A stretch of 64,000 nt of DNA from Rhyzopertha dominica. Lineage: Eukaryota > Arthropoda > Insecta > Coleoptera > Bostrichidae. The DNA lies in the NCBI GenBank assembly GCA_025024175.1, contig QCXZ01000137.1:10478001-10542000 (forward strand). The letters are read 5' to 3'. Position 1 is the stretch's first letter, and each line of letters begins with the position of its first letter. Positions 22,035 through 35,357 of this stretch are shown one piece after another. Below the pieces are notes generated by a model that was given only the letters and a program-made list of their open reading frames with translations, was not told the origin of the DNA and ran no database searches. The translations under genes were made by a program, and so were the position numbers.

Positions 22035-24940
22035 AATTTTGTATAGTACATCATTTATGATTGCCTAATTAACAAAAATTCTAAAGTATTATTGTGTGAG
22101 CATCACTTCGCTTCTGCGAATGCAGTGGAAGAATTGACAGTGTACAACATAAAACAACTAACATAAAACATAACGTTTGTTATTCGTAGGAATGTTCCGT
22201 ATCTTGCATACTAGAAAGAAAGCACAGTAACGCAAAAAGCTAATGCAAATGACAAATACAAGCTTATTTAGATATTGCAGTTTCCTGTTAGATTTCGGTG
22301 CATCGCAGTGTGTTGTCGAGTAACAGTAGGTATATCTACGTGGAGACGGTAGCACCAGCGTACAGGATATTAAGGAGATTCACAATGTATCATGAATATC
22401 TTCAAAACTAACACGTTTCTTTAACTATTTTTTAATGAAAGATCTTAGTGTTCTGAAGGGGCTTATTTTTTAATTTTTGCGGAATCCTTTACTATTATTT
22501 TTTTTTAATAGAAAGAAGAAAATGAGTGATATTATAAATTGAAAAAGATTTGGCGCTTAGCTAATATTTTACAGCGGTACTGTAAAAAATTTTGTTTAAA
22601 GATTCAGCAAAATCCGTCCCTAATATGAGCTCTCCCTGCACCCTGCAGATTACGAGCAAATCTAGGAAGACAGTATTGTGAATGGTTGTATCTATTTCAG
22701 TAGCAGTTTTGTATGTTAATGTGATATTTCAGTAGTAGATGAAATCAAAGAACCAAGCCAGTGGCTAAAATCTTTGTATTTGCTTAAGAAAGGCTTTGAT
22801 CGACGAAGATATGTACCTACATAAAAGAGACAAAAGGAGATAATGAACGCTAATTGCGGCAGCATAGAGACAGTTCTATCGAAATAAAATAGAGTCCTTC
22901 GATAATCCTAGCAGAATCACATGGAGTGTTATTTCGAACAGGCACAATAAGATAAGTGAAATTAGTGTCGAGCATAAACTTAAAACTAACAGGAAATCAT
23001 TAACAGCACTTAGAGGTAGTGCTCTCTTGCACACATTTTTTTAGAGATGTGTCTTTTGAAAAACAGCTTAGGGATTAGTTTAATCTTTTATCTTTCAAAG
23101 AAGCACTCAGTATGATACCTAATTTTTGAAGGATGCTGTTTTGTAAAAATAGGTGGTTCTGTTTCTATCATTATCTCAGATAGATATTCCCTCCCTCCAG
23201 TATCCAAGCCTTAACTTATATAATTAACTGGATTAATCATTTATTTTCTAAGCCTTGAGTTACCGTTTGATGTGCTTTACTAAGGGACTGATTGATGATC
23301 TTGGTATGTATAGCTGCAGATTTCAGCAAAAAAAGTAAAATATAATCTATGGTTGCTGTAAACACAAAGTTCTTGAACAGGTACTTTATTAAGGTGTCTT
23401 CATATTTTATACAAATTTGTTTGATACTTTTTGCAGTTGTTAAAAAATAGTATTCTCACAACTGAACATAGTTTTGCACAAGCTAATGCCAATTATACAA
23501 AAACAAAAGATTTAGCAGTCAACAAAGCATGCAGAAAGATAGAATAATACAGAAATTTGGTAAACATTCCATCTTCCAACAAATTGCAAATAAATTCAGC
23601 CGATAAAGATGTTTTATCTACATTAATGCATTTACATACTGATTATACACAATCATAAACTTCTTCGCATTCCGACATTAACGCTGAATATCAAATAGGT
23701 ACCACTTTATACAACTCCATTGTAATAGGGCAGTAGAGAAGACATCAATTATAACAGTTTATTCAAACAACACATATCAATATGACCCAAGTCTTTGTAA
23801 AGAAATTTACACTATCAGTAAAAAGAAACATTAAACACTAGAGGACATGAAAACTGCAAGTACCCGTCTAAAACACACACACAAATATATACATATAGCA
23901 TAATAAAACATCACCTCGACTGCCAAAATCTATTGTAGAAATACGACTAGCACCAGTTAATGTCTGTGTCCAATCCATTATAGCAAAAATATTACTTATA
24001 TTTTAAATGCAACATTTTGGTAAAGATGAATTGATAAGTAAGTAACGTTTTATTAGAACAAACATAAACTTTTCAATAAAGAGGAGCCAACTGGCCCTTT
24101 GAGCATTTGATTAAAATGATGAATTGAACGTTTGTTTTTTTCAGTAATTAAAATTTACGTTGTTTACTTACCTGAATCAAATTTATACAAGAAGTTTATT
24201 ATGTAACATTTAATATTTTGGTATAGCCATTTAGACAATTAAAAGATCTACATTAGAGTACAAATCCAGCGTAGTTTCTTTACATTTTATGATGGTTTTA
24301 TGGCCTTGTTGATTATTCCATGCTCTCGATTTAAGTACGTGATATCCGATTTCGAAAACCTTCTTTGATTTTTCAGTACCTACACTTAGAGCGAGAATAT
24401 GTTAAAATTTTTGTTAAGTTAGTGAGTATGATATAGGTATAGAGGGCAAATATTTTTTAAATGCTGGAAGGACAATTTTTAAGAAGCGAAAAGCTTTAAT
24501 TAACACAATGTCGCTTTGACTATTAGATACGTCTTGCATATGAATTTTGCCAAAAGCTCCTAAAACGATACAATTGTAGTACAGCAGACAGCCTATTAGC
24601 GTTAATGCTAACTTGCATACCTGCATGTCATTTTTCATTTCTGGAAGGGTACTTTCGATTCTCCACATAAAGCGACGCTTCTACGGTGCAACCCCCAACA
24701 TATGCCTCTGATTCATGCAAATGGCACATGTTAGCTAGGAAAATATTAATTTAATAAAAAGCACATGCCATTACGTTATCAAACTGAAATTGCCCCAGTT
24801 CCGTAATAGTTTCCATCACGTCACGACACTAGGATATCAGCGACACACAGTAAGTTCTGTTTGCACAAGGCCAGCTGTTTGAACTTCAGAATGCTTCTTT
24901 TTGTATCGTGGGAAAATTTCTCGAAATTGGAATGCCAGCA
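22035..24940. other. Long AT-rich DNA, nothing recognised
   Basis: No coding, RNA or transposon signal found in nearly 3 kb. An 84-codon minus-strand frame (24414-24668) has a hydrophobic stretch (LALTLIGCLLYYNCIVLGAF) but no known family. A CA/TA-rich patch occurs at 23870-23895. Confidence 0.4.
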
Positions 24941-24941
24941 T

Positions 24942-25026
24942 TTATAATATAATTATAATATAATTATAATTATAATATAATATAATTATAATATAATATA
25001 ATTATAATATAATTATTATTATAATT
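24942..25026. repeat. AT-only self-complementary tract
   Basis: About 85 bp made of TATAATATAATTATAA-type words. It is an AT microsatellite-like tract able to form cruciforms or hairpins. Low-complexity origin is most likely. Confidence 0.8.
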
Positions 25027-25029
25027 GTC

Positions 25030-28000
25030 CCTTCAAAATTGTGATGAATATGTATTGCGTGATACATACAGTTTGTAGTATCTCAAATTCCATTGTGGTT
25101 ACAGATTAGGTCTTTATTATATATTTTGTGTAGTAAAATTTGTGATCACTGCTTTTTTAGCACAAACTAAAGAAAATTCGTTGCACAAAGAGAACATCAC
25201 GCGAACCTACTACCGCGTTATACATCCAATAAAAAATTTGCGTACTGCAGCTGAAGATATTAACTACGAATACATAACCTTGTTTTTTGTTCATTTCAAG
25301 CGGTCTACAATTACAACAAATATTTTGCTTAGCACACGATATATACTGACTAATGACTTAATGTTTTATAATTATCAGGTTTATAATAATAAGACAAACT
25401 ATAACCACATTACTGGTCCATTTCTGACCTCACTGGAGACTTAACAAAAGACGTAATATTTATTCCGAGACTGATGTGGTCATTATTACTGTGACTTTAT
25501 ATCACAGAAATTTTTGTATTGTAATGTCCTTTAAAATAGCAAAAGGGTACAACAAGATGTTACTTATAACAATGCGTGAGGAACGCTTCTAGACCGATAA
25601 AATAATGAACAAAATAAAATCATCATTTTGCTAGATTTTACACCTCTTCAGTCCTGTACAAAGTGATGGCGGCTATATCTGGGACGCTGGTTATGCTATA
25701 ATCTTGAAGTAAGGGTTCCTTGGCAAGTAGCTACAGCCACGCAGATTTCAAACAAATATTATGTTTAATAGGTATTTTATTGCAAAAAATAATTCGATAA
25801 TAATTCACACTAATATCTAAAATAAAGTGACTACAGTTCATCATATTAAATAGTACTTCACGCTTAATCAATAGGTCCTATTCATACTGAACTGATGTTT
25901 GTTTAGAAGACGCTGCATTAATAGAAGGAGACATTAAAGACTATGGCCTTGTGACCATAGAAGTGACATCGGCGCTTTGACCAAATATTTTTTCTGGTAT
26001 ATTCTTTTTTTAATGGAGGATTCAACATACCATGTTACTTCAGCATTTCGGTTGCTGATCCCGAATCAGATGATATAGACGCAGATAAGCTTGTAAAACA
26101 ATATCCTCTCTAATTTTCTGATTTTAAGAAAACTGCCCGCTTAGTATATTTTCTGGCTGATGTATTGAACAAAAAGTTTTCAATGAGGTGTCGCGCTATT
26201 TCGCAATACCACATACTGTCGCATTCTTTCGACAAAATTGATGACACTGTTATCTGAACTTTTGACCACAAAAGTCCTCTGAACTTTATTTTTCGTATTT
26301 TTAACCGCAATTAGGAATTAATTAGCGAAATTTGTCAAATCGTTGTTTTCTGATTTCACCAGCTCCCGCAACGCTCATAATAAGCGTATTCTACAAAAAT
26401 GTGCTGTCTTAAAACTAATGGATATAAACACATTTTCAATTGTTTACTTTAACCATAAAATACTTATCTTCCGTAGCCTCCCGTCAAACTGACCCACCAT
26501 CTCAGATGTAAGAATTTTCGACTTCTTTGGTTTAAATTCCTCGTTCCTTATATTATTTCGGAAATTACATATGTTGATATTTTAGTAACCGATTTTGGCA
26601 TTGAATAATGGGCCCGACAATGCAATGTTTTCAAAATTATTCGTGTAACAGTGGGTACTATAGTAGCTTGCCAAAGCATTCTATTATAGAAATATGAAGC
26701 TTAATTAATAATTCAAGTATATCTGTGTTCTTATGAAAAATAATAGAATTGTATTTTTTCACATTTCAGTGCAGGAAGTCCGAATGAAGTAGCAGTGTTA
26801 ATCCTCAGGTGAATTATGGCCCTTTCTAAACTTTGCCTTCATTCCCCACGGTGTATGATATACCCTTACGGTTGTCAGTTTAACTACATTGCATTCCAGT
26901 CCAAAGTAGCTCCAGTGCTCCAGGCTAAGGGAGAAAAGTGGGACCAAAAATACAACCACATGTGGGTACTCTTGTTGTTGATAAAAGATTTGAAAACCGA
27001 GTGTCAATCTAAAGACATGCCTTATGATTAGCTATTTTATTCCACATGAAACTAAGTATACATACATAGGCTGCTTTTTGGGTATCAATATTTTACTTAC
27101 AACTAAAATTACTAATGGCTTACACTTTACCATAAAAAGTTTTTGCCATTTAAACGACAGGAACTAGTATAAATTGTCATTTAAAAAAAGATGTGTACAA
27201 TTTTCTCAATGTTTACTTCCTAGAAGCTAATTTAATTTATGAAACTAGAAGACAGCTTTTGTTACAGAGAAGGTATCGTAAATACAGAAACTTATAGGGT
27301 TTTTTAGCACTTCGAACACTAAAATATTGCCTGTAGTGTTGGGAGTTTTACGAACTACTATGCAAAGGGATCTTAAAACTTATAAACGTCATCCATAGAA
27401 AATTCCTTATGAACTCAGTGAGGGTGATAAAGAGCGAAGTTTGTAATTTTAGGTTTTTATAAATTCCATTTCAAAATCCTGAAAAAAGTATGTTTGGGCA
27501 GCTGTTTTAAGGGATCTCGCCTGTTAGATTTTCTACCTGGACATGTTATAAAATTATATTAATTCAATATTGGCAGGAGTTGTAGAAAATAGCTATAATT
27601 ACTTTATTAACGTATTCAAATGTCAGTAAAGCGGAGCTTCTACACATTATGGAAGGAAAGGCTACATCGAATGCCCTGTTTCATGCACGACTCAACTCCA
27701 TTGGACGTCATCGTTTTGTGTTTACGCCACTCGAACCAATTGTTTACAATTTGTGTCAACGTATCATAAACGACTGCCATCCAATTATGCCATGCTTCGG
27801 AATGCTCTAAACATTTTAACCTGTCACCTGTGATCGTATTATATCTTGGAAGTTGATAGTGGACATTTCAAGCATTTATTTTAAGTTTTTAAGCGAACCA
27901 AAAGTAGTTTCCAAAACGTAATTTCTCGCCAACTGTTGCACCAGGTTAATACAAAGATATTGTAATCCTATTTAACCTCTGTATTCATGTGGTTGTCAGG

Positions 28001-28225
28001 GGATGAAATGACGTGAACGCGAAGTACACATTCAAGTGTCTCCTTTGAATATAAAATTGAGTGTTTGGGCTTCTTTAGTGTCAAAAACGGGCCTGATATA
28101 TGTGGTCGTTTTCAGTTTTAAACAAGTAACTCTTGAATATATGAGTTTTTGACGACCTACGATAAAAATTATAACAATACCGATACAAAAATATGTTCAA
28201 CAAGAAGTAAAGTCATAGGCAGTGC
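25030..28225. other. Long AT-rich DNA, nothing recognised
   Basis: The longest frame is 100 codons (25142-25444, plus) and matches nothing I know. A minus-strand patch near 27660-27780 faintly recalls a transposase C-terminus but is too weak to call. Confidence 0.4.
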
Positions 28226-28229
28226 TCCA

Positions 28230-28640
28230 GATGCTTTGCAACTTTCGCTGATCCCGTGCGACCGGGCAACTTGGCCGGCCGACTTTACCATCCCGGCTGC
28301 AACACGTCTGCAGCAAATAACAAAAAAGTGTTGATACGGAAGATAAGGATCGACCGCGGCCGCCATTGTATGCAGACTACCACGATACATTTCTGCGTGT
28401 ACATCATAAATCGATCGCGACCGGACCAGGGTTCTTTTTTTGTCGAGACGACGCTACGTGCGTACAAAAAACCCGGGCGCATCAGCTTAATAAACAATGC
28501 CCAGCCGTATTTGCGTGTAAACGAGGCAATGCGAGATAAATTTAATTAAGGATATACGGCGTACGTGACCGAATGACATAGTTGCGGAAAAATATGTGAA
28601 CGCGATTATCCCGGTCGGAAGCGGCTCTCATCCTCCCCAG
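28230..28640. promoter_or_regulatory. GC/CpG-richer island 9
   Basis: A pronounced CpG-rich island containing GACCGCGGCCGCC, CGATCGCGACCGG, ACGGCGTACGTGACC and AAATTTAATTAAGG. Three overlapping frames of 61-97 codons on both strands are compositional and have no domain. Candidate regulatory element or conserved non-coding DNA. Confidence 0.35.
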
Positions 28641-28644
28641 CGGC

Positions 28645-29265
28645 GTACGCCTCTGATGGAAATTGATTGTTCTAGAAACAAAAAAAATGTTGCTTAATAT
28701 ACAGCTATTAGTATTCGCAAGGCATGCGATAAAAAAAAATTTTTGGTGTTTTTATTTGTTGGTTCTGGCACCCTAATTAAATTAAACTAGGTATTACCAT
28801 CCATCCAACCACACAATAGCATTACAATAATCTAGCACACACAAATTTTCACAATATTCAAATGAAATACAACGTAACTTAACAAAACTAGTCTAATAAT
28901 AAACAATCTATTATTTGATTATTTGATTATTGTGGCGGAAATAATAAAACAGCAGTCATGGAACGCACTCAAAGGTACGATATACATATATGTTAATATC
29001 AAAATTGTTAATGCCATTAATTTATGTTCAAGTATAAAAAAAGGAAAAAATATTTGAGGAAGACCTAAAATACTGAGTTTGATTCTATAAAGGAACTAGA
29101 ACCAACAAAAGAAAACACCACAATAATTATAAAAAGAACGATTGCAATGTTTGGCGCCAAGAATAAAACTATATTATCTGTACAAAACATATAAACCATA
29201 TAAAAGTTGTGTAAAACAGGATATATTGTATAGCATCTTAGGGTATTTACATCACGAAAACGCAC
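28645..29265. other. AT-rich DNA, nothing recognised
   Basis: Flanks the inverted-repeat hairpin. No gene or RNA signal. Confidence 0.4.
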
Positions 29266-29338
29266 TATTTTGAACTTGCAGTTCAGAATTTTTTCCCATC
29301 CGGATATTAATCACTGTATAGCATATGCTGTAAACAGG

Positions 29339-29511
29339 CTGGTTATTGTTAATGCTTTGTTTCACCCTATTTATCGAATAACCCAACGATCATCTCGACC
29401 GGACCATCATTGTCAAGAAAGATATGTATAAAATAGACAATGACAATCCGGTCGAAACAATCGTTGAATTACTCGATAAATCGTGTGAAACAAAGCACAA
29501 ACAAATACCAG
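29339..29511 (-). ncRNA. Long hairpin with G.U-directional arm differences (hpRNA-like)
   Basis: Arms 29339-29414 and 29436-29511 are inverted copies without any length difference over 76 positions, with a 21-base loop (29415-29435). The inner 61 positions hold 11 differences and the outer 15 hold four. All ten transitions place A or C on the left arm opposite what would be G or T in the inverted right arm. In plus-strand RNA these are A.C mismatches. In minus-strand RNA every one becomes a G.U pair, leaving five true mismatches in 76 bp. This points to a minus-strand RNA whose fold has been kept, such as a hairpin-siRNA precursor. A foldback transposon with one-sided C-to-T decay is the alternative. 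Weaker complementarity continues outward to about 29270 and 29600. Confidence 0.6.
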
Positions 29512-29604
29512 CTCGTTTACAAACTATTCAGTGTAGTAATTTTAACATGTACACCGTCGAAAGTGTTCAACTAGTAATCAAGTTTAAAAAAATCTTGTTC
29601 CATC

Positions 29605-30435
29605 AATCATCGGAAATTCATGTTTAAAATGTTTTTAAAGTGCAGACCTATTTCTGTTATTAAAGAAAGACACACATAGTTCAACGTTCTGCATTCGATA
29701 GCAGATGGAAATACTACCTTTTTAGAATGGCTAGATGGAAATTTGAATACCCGATACCTGTAAGTAGCTTGCAAATGAGTTCATGAAAAAAATTGAGTTT
29801 AACCACTACATAATAAATCAAACATCTTTTTTGTTAGCAGATTGTTATCTGATATGATAGCAATGGCCTGAAATCCAGCGGTTCTTAATATTTTCAGTAT
29901 TTGCAATATAGGTTCCTTAAGCCAATTATATTTTAAGGTAGACATTGAAAATAACCCAAGTGAATCTTTTTAATTCGAAAATGTACGTGATATGTACGCT
30001 TTGAATGTTAGACGCTGCGAAAGAACTAATGTCATAGTAACAGTCAATTTTAGTAAAACCTCTATTTTGGTTGAATATACGACGGCTGATTTTTGAAAAT
30101 TGTAAGATTTGCATCTTAGCTATTTTTTCTTGTAAAAGTTGATGTTCAAAAAGTGCCTAGTTCAGTCTGAAGCAACACTAAAGTTAGCACAAGCCGACTT
30201 AGTAAAAGCCCGACAGACAATTACAATTCTCAAACTTTTTTTTTTGTTTTGTATGCCAAATTGCGTAGTGGTTGACTGACATTATATATAAGCCATAGTA
30301 ACAGACTTGTCTATATCAATAAATCTCTCTTTAAATCTAAAGTTACCTGTTTCAGTGCTTTACCGAATTCTTAGGTAGCCAATTGTGCTTTTAATTATAA
30401 TACTTTTAAGAAAGTAAAAATTTCCTTGACATTTA
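29605..30435. other. AT-rich DNA, nothing recognised
   Basis: No frame above about 62 codons and no structure noted. Confidence 0.4.
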
Positions 30436-30439
30436 GCCC

Positions 30440-30760
30440 AACTTCAGGCGCAGGTAGTATAAATAGAGCTCATTTGAGGCGAGCAAAGGGCGTCCGCATT
30501 CATATATCCAGCCATAAGAGGGGGCGTACCACAGAAAGCATAAATACTAATCTTCCATTAAAGGCATACATCACGCGGACGTAGAGTAATTAGCCGTATC
30601 ATACGCGTAGGATAAGAGGTAAATTATTTTTCATGTATATAAATGGACGGTGTCGTTTGCCTTCCGTATCACAATCGACAACCCACGTTCGCGAACGTTT
30701 TTCCTCACAGGAAATACTGGCTATTTATCTACAATATTATACGCGCATGAGGTGCTAAAG
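30440..30760. promoter_or_regulatory. GC/CpG-richer island 10 with TATA-like words
   Basis: The island contains TATAAATAG near 30461 and TATATAAATGG near 30637. The latter is followed 25-35 bases later by a TATCACA-type initiator-like word. No coding region starts downstream, so the promoter reading is weak. CpG-rich words (TTCGCGAACG, ACGCGCATGAGG) place it with the other islands. Confidence 0.25.
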
Positions 30761-30764
30761 TAAA

Positions 30765-31915
30765 CAAGCGACAAGTTATTAGATATATCTGGCGGGCTTG
30801 CAGAAATAGTACCTCAAGTTCCACAAGAAACGTGTGTACTTGCCCGTTTTATTCTTCCTCTTGCACAATCGCCAAAAATATTTCAAAGAAAGTGTTCAAA
30901 TGAAAAAATTAATGTGATTTTATTACTATCAGCATATAGAGAATCTATGGAAATAATGATTTCTGTTGGAAATGGAACGTACCAGAGTAAAAAATGATTA
31001 AAAAGCTATGTCCATATATTATGTAAACATTGAAACTAATTTTTTTAACAACTCGAAAGTTTCACACATTGACTTAGCTACTGGAATGAAACTGATAAAT
31101 GTGTAGGTATATTTTTGTGAAAGTAAGTAATATTTTGCAAACTTTCAATCACGATACAAGATATCGGTGTTGTAAAAAACTGTTTGGATGATTAAATTAT
31201 TAGAAGTAAGTATATATTTGTTCTTTTAGATGTCACAAACAATATTGCAAATTAATGTTTTTAGCATAGAGAAAAACATCCTTTACCACCAGCATTACGT
31301 AGACTGCCAACTATGAAGAAAAAAACATATGTAACAGTAATACCGCTCATTGTTCTAAATTGCTCAATCAAGTTGAGTACGCATTTAAAACCCGAACTAA
31401 CTTGCCAGTTATTGACTGTAAATGGCCTATAAATGCATTGCGAAATTTCCACATTCACCTTATAACCCGGATTTGTCCCCAAGTGATCACCATATCTCAG
31501 GGCAACCGAAGATGATGATGTTGACAAGTTTGTGCGTTCTACAAAAGTAACATGAAATTTCCACAACGATGGGATAAGTATTATGGTCTTAGAGGAAGGG
31601 TACTTGGGAGAATAGTGTAAAACTCATATAGTTATTGAAGCCAAATAAAAAGTTGCATTTAAGTTACGGTTTATATTTGTATCCTCGCAGTAACAACAGT
31701 TTTTATCAATGTCAAACTACAGAAAATACATAATTGGCTAATGCAGGTATAACTGCGACGGTATGAAAACAATGATCTATTTCGACTTTTGCAAACTGTT
31801 ATGTCTTGTAATGAATATCAAGCTACCACTCTTTAGTAGCTTTAAAGACTAATGTTTTCCTTAAGATATTCGAGAGCACCGAGCAGATGTTTCAGCAATA
31901 AAATCGTTTTTACAA
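30765..31915. other. AT-rich DNA, nothing recognised
   Basis: A 101-codon minus-strand frame (31261-31566) has no recognised domain. Confidence 0.4.
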
Positions 31916-31919
31916 ATTA

Positions 31920-32335
31920 CACCGCGTAATGAGCTTTTGTAGCCGAACCTCGTTATTATACTCAATTTGTTCCCGTTAGACAATGAACTTGGTTATAATG
32001 AAGGGCATTTTTGCGACCCCGCTTCTACGTATGGAAAACGCGAATGCGCTGCTGCGGCAACCACATTAACGATTAGCGATTTTTCTACAAGCGTCAAGTT
32101 CCGCGTTTAATAACGGTTAGCAAGAAGAATAAATTACGTGGGTTATGCTGACATTTGCCACCGATGATACGATACTCTCGCATTAAGGCAAGTGATACGT
32201 CGGTCTTGAAGATGCGCCCGACGAGACGGCTTTGATACCTCATAACTGTTCATAAATGTTGTATTCGCGACTTCGTGCTCCGGCCGTACCATAAAGCGCA
32301 CGGCCTCTTCATTACCGTAATTAAATTACTTTAAA
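31920..32335. promoter_or_regulatory. GC/CpG-richer island 11
   Basis: A CpG-rich island with ACATTAACGATTAGCG, CCGCGTTTAATAACGG, CCATAAAGCGCACGG and TACCGTAATTAAATTAC. No protein similarity. Candidate regulatory element. Confidence 0.35.
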
Positions 32336-32339
32336 TAAA

Positions 32340-34150
32340 TAATAAAATTGTTAGATTATACGAGCTGATTACTTAGCAAAGAAACATTAACCTCCGCTTT
32401 TGAGTTAAAGGTCAAACAACGAAATTCCTGCTTAATGAAGCCGGTGCACGAGCAACGTAGATCAGACTGCCTGTTGCAGGAGAACACGTACATGCTTTTA
32501 GGTAATTTGGTGGGTAGTCGCTTAGCTATTGTGCGATAATGTAGGGTGTACTGCATTTGGAGTCGTAAGTACAGTATGTATTTAATTACGGGCTTATGTC
32601 GCTTGCAATTTATACAAAAGTGGAAAACCTCTCACAAACATGACTACCGTATGTCGATAAAAAACGCCGGAACATGTTAAAAAGAGCTTTATATTAAGAT
32701 AATTGGAACAGAACTATGACGAATGCATATTATCAAGTCTTTATTATCTACAGAGGTTTGAAGAAATAGGCATTTAATCCTACCTCATTTATGATGGTGT
32801 TTTTTTTACTTGATTATATAGGAATATATTTATAATACAGTAAATGTTCAAATTGCGCACCATTTACAACCCTGCAGTAACTTAATAAAGTGCCTAAGTG
32901 AGTTTTGTATCATATCACTCTATATTTCGCTTTGAAACAAATTCTTATATTAGACACCGAAAACTATTTGCTTTTATCGGGGTATCTTCTTCATTAGTTC
33001 GCGAAACCATTAAACAATTCCTGTATCACATTCGCCAATAACAAAAATCGTATGCAGTACTTCTTGTGGATAAATTCATTTTCAAGAAAATTTGCGTTCA
33101 AAAGTATGCAATATTGAGAATGCAGAATGCAGAGCTGCAGATATAACTCAAGATGGTTACTGAAAGAATTCATGCATGTACCAGTACATAAGTTTGAAAG
33201 CTTTGAAATTTTAAGATAGGCAACTTATCACAAATTCCTTCGGTCCAGGTTTATTAAGTCAATAAAAATGAAAAAATGCATTTCGAACAGAAAATACGTA
33301 CTAGTGAGTGCTTTTTTGTTGCCACCAGAGACACTCTAGAGACGGCTATGTCTGAAGCTGTTGTATAAGTTACATTTCTAATAATTAAAAATTCAATTAC
33401 TGATTTTTACAATTCGCTGGTTTTGCTTCTTGCTGTACAAAATAAACAAGTTTGAAGGTGCGGCACTAACACGGGAAGCTGGACAATACCTAATTTTATT
33501 TTTTAAGTACAATACCGGTATATTTTTTGCACGTTTGAATTTTAAATCAAAAATAAAAGTCATATTGTTAACCATTGTTCTGTTTTGCACCGTTTCTGAT
33601 GTTTTTTTGAATTCGTTTACAGTGCGCAAGGAAAATTCTTCTTAATATCTCCGAAAACAAAAAAGATATAGACATGCATTTTTCTCTGTTGGATGGAGCA
33701 TCTTGCTACATATACGTGTTAGACATTTTAAGTTTACTAAAATACGTATCCAGTAAAAGATCTCAAATTTTTAAATATTCCATCATGCATAACTCGATTT
33801 TCTTTATTGGGTGGTATCTTGGATGATACAGTTTTTTGGCCATATCTAAACCAGACTTTAATATTCACTCGATTTTATTAAAGCATTCAAAGCAACAAAT
33901 TCATTTTCCTCCAATGTATCTGTCTTGTTCCTTATTGTTTTACTGTATTGAATATTAGCAGTGGCGACCAATCACTATAGTAAGTTTTTAAGGGCTGTTT
34001 CTTCTAGAATGCTGTGTCCTCGGATACTGTTTTGCATAAATAACTATGGGTTATACCGAATCAAACTATAGCTTCAGTGACAGTTGTTTAAATAACAACT
34101 GCAAACGCTTTTGTTCTAAAAACGCAATAACACTTCCCTGAAGCCTCCTA
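32340..34150. other. AT-rich DNA, nothing recognised
   Basis: Short complementary frames at 33393-33645 are chance products. No RNA or repeat structure recognised. Confidence 0.4.
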
Positions 34151-34189
34151 ACATTTATTATTGCGAGATTCAACCAAAATTAAAAATGA

Positions 34190-35170
34190 AGTTATGTATT
34201 TCCCGGAGAAATTTGGATACCCTGTGTAACTTGAGAAATAATCTACTGACGTTGAATGTGACTAAAACCAATTACATGCTATTTAAACAAAAAAACAAAC
34301 AAGAAATACAACTGAACATTAATATAAATGGTGAAACTATACATAGAACACAATCAACCTCATACTTAGGAATGAAAATAGATGATAAACTTAACCGGGA
34401 CAAACATGTTAACAAAATAAGAACTAAATTGAGATCAATCATTGGTGCGCTCAGACGTTGTAATTACTTACCTCCAACGGCAGCAAAGACAGTGTACACT
34501 TCCCATATATTAACACACATCATCTATGGCATCACGTCATGGTCTCAGTGCGGTGCGGGAAATATGCAAATTGTGGAAAGACTGATGAATAAAGCGATCA
34601 AGGTACTACATAAGTTTCATCACAGAACTCCAACAGCTCAAATATATAAAACCACAAACAATTTGCGTCTCGAACAATTAGTGTTTTTAAACAACGTGAC
34701 ATTTATATATAAATGTGTGCAAAATACAATAAATCCAATTGTGATATAAGAAGAAAAAATGAAATTCACAAGCATCAAACTAGACAAACAGAAAATGTGT
34801 ATGGTGAGACAACAAGGACTAATAATGGATTAAATAACTACAAAGCCATAAAAGACTATACTCACTATACTTCACTACCAACAGACATTAAGCAGTGCAA
34901 TTCACTCAGAAAATTCAAAACAAAGGTGCGCCAATACCTAAGAAATTAATGATAGTTAAGGTTATTTATAATTAAGTAAACTACCAAATATAAGTAAGGT
35001 GGGTTGAGCTCTGATACCGGATTCACAATTTTCTTGTGAAACTGTTTGAGCCAACTCGTTCGATTTTTAGTTATTACCTATACATTATAAATACATTTAC
35101 TTTATATAATATAGACACTCTGTGAAATTAAATAAATAAATAAATAAATAATAAAATAAAAAATAAAATA
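34190..35170 (+). pseudogene. 5'-truncated LINE: RT C-terminal part and 3' tail
   Basis: The plus frame at 34186-34746 gives NNLLTLNVTKTNYMLF (the end of the RT palm), SYLGMKIDDKLNRDKH, a LRRCNYLPPTAAKTVYTSHI thumb helix and NKAIKVLHKFHHRTP, in the order of CR1/jockey-type ORF2 C-termini. The reading then continues after a shift in the frame at 34713-34949 and ends LPTDIKQCNSLRKFK...YLRN, the usual end of these proteins. About 180 bp later comes a (TAAA)n tract at 35127-35170, the typical 3' end of such LINEs. The catalytic YADD block and everything upstream are missing, consistent with 5' truncation at insertion near 34190-34215. The copy is relatively young, with one main frameshift. Confidence 0.85.
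34193..34226. repeat. Dispersed repeat end (GAGAAATTTGGAYACYCTGTRTA type), copy 1
   Basis: The 34 bases ending in GGATACCCTGTGTA resemble 35773-35806 (ending GGACACTCGGTATA). They sit exactly at the 5' edge of the LINE, so part of the flank may be an older repeat broken by the insertion. Confidence 0.4.
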
Positions 35171-35264
35171 ACTTTAATTTTAAACATTATTATTATTATG
35201 ATATACGGGGTGTCAAAGTTACACTTAAAAAAATGTTCTCTTTGGTCTATTAACATTTGAGTTA

Positions 35265-35357
35265 ACACCCTGTGTATCACAAACAAAACGTTTCTTGTTT
35301 TTTTTATTAGAATAAAGCTTTTGAAATCCCATTTTCTACTTTCTGTCAAGTGTTGTT
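35265..35357. repeat. Dispersed repeat beginning ACACCCTGTGTATC, copy A
   Basis: ACACCCTGTGTATCACAAAC, a T-rich tract, AAAGC, and then CTGTCAAGTGTTGTT recur as a direct repeat at 35673-35770. No coding capacity. It looks like the end region of a short interspersed element family. Confidence 0.55.

Noticed and set aside
24414..24668. 84-codon minus-strand frame with a hydrophobic segment
   Set aside because: A single hydrophobic stretch is common in translated AT-rich DNA, and there is no supporting context.
25142..25444. 100-codon plus-strand frame
   Set aside because: No domain or motif recognised, AT-rich codon content, and its length is within chance expectation for such DNA.
27640..27800. 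Faint transposase-like C-terminal translation on the minus strand
   Set aside because: No catalytic motif or continuous alignment could be seen.
30637..30690. TATATAAATGG followed by an initiator-like word
   Set aside because: No coding frame or splice context follows. TATA-like words are expected by chance in AT-rich DNA.
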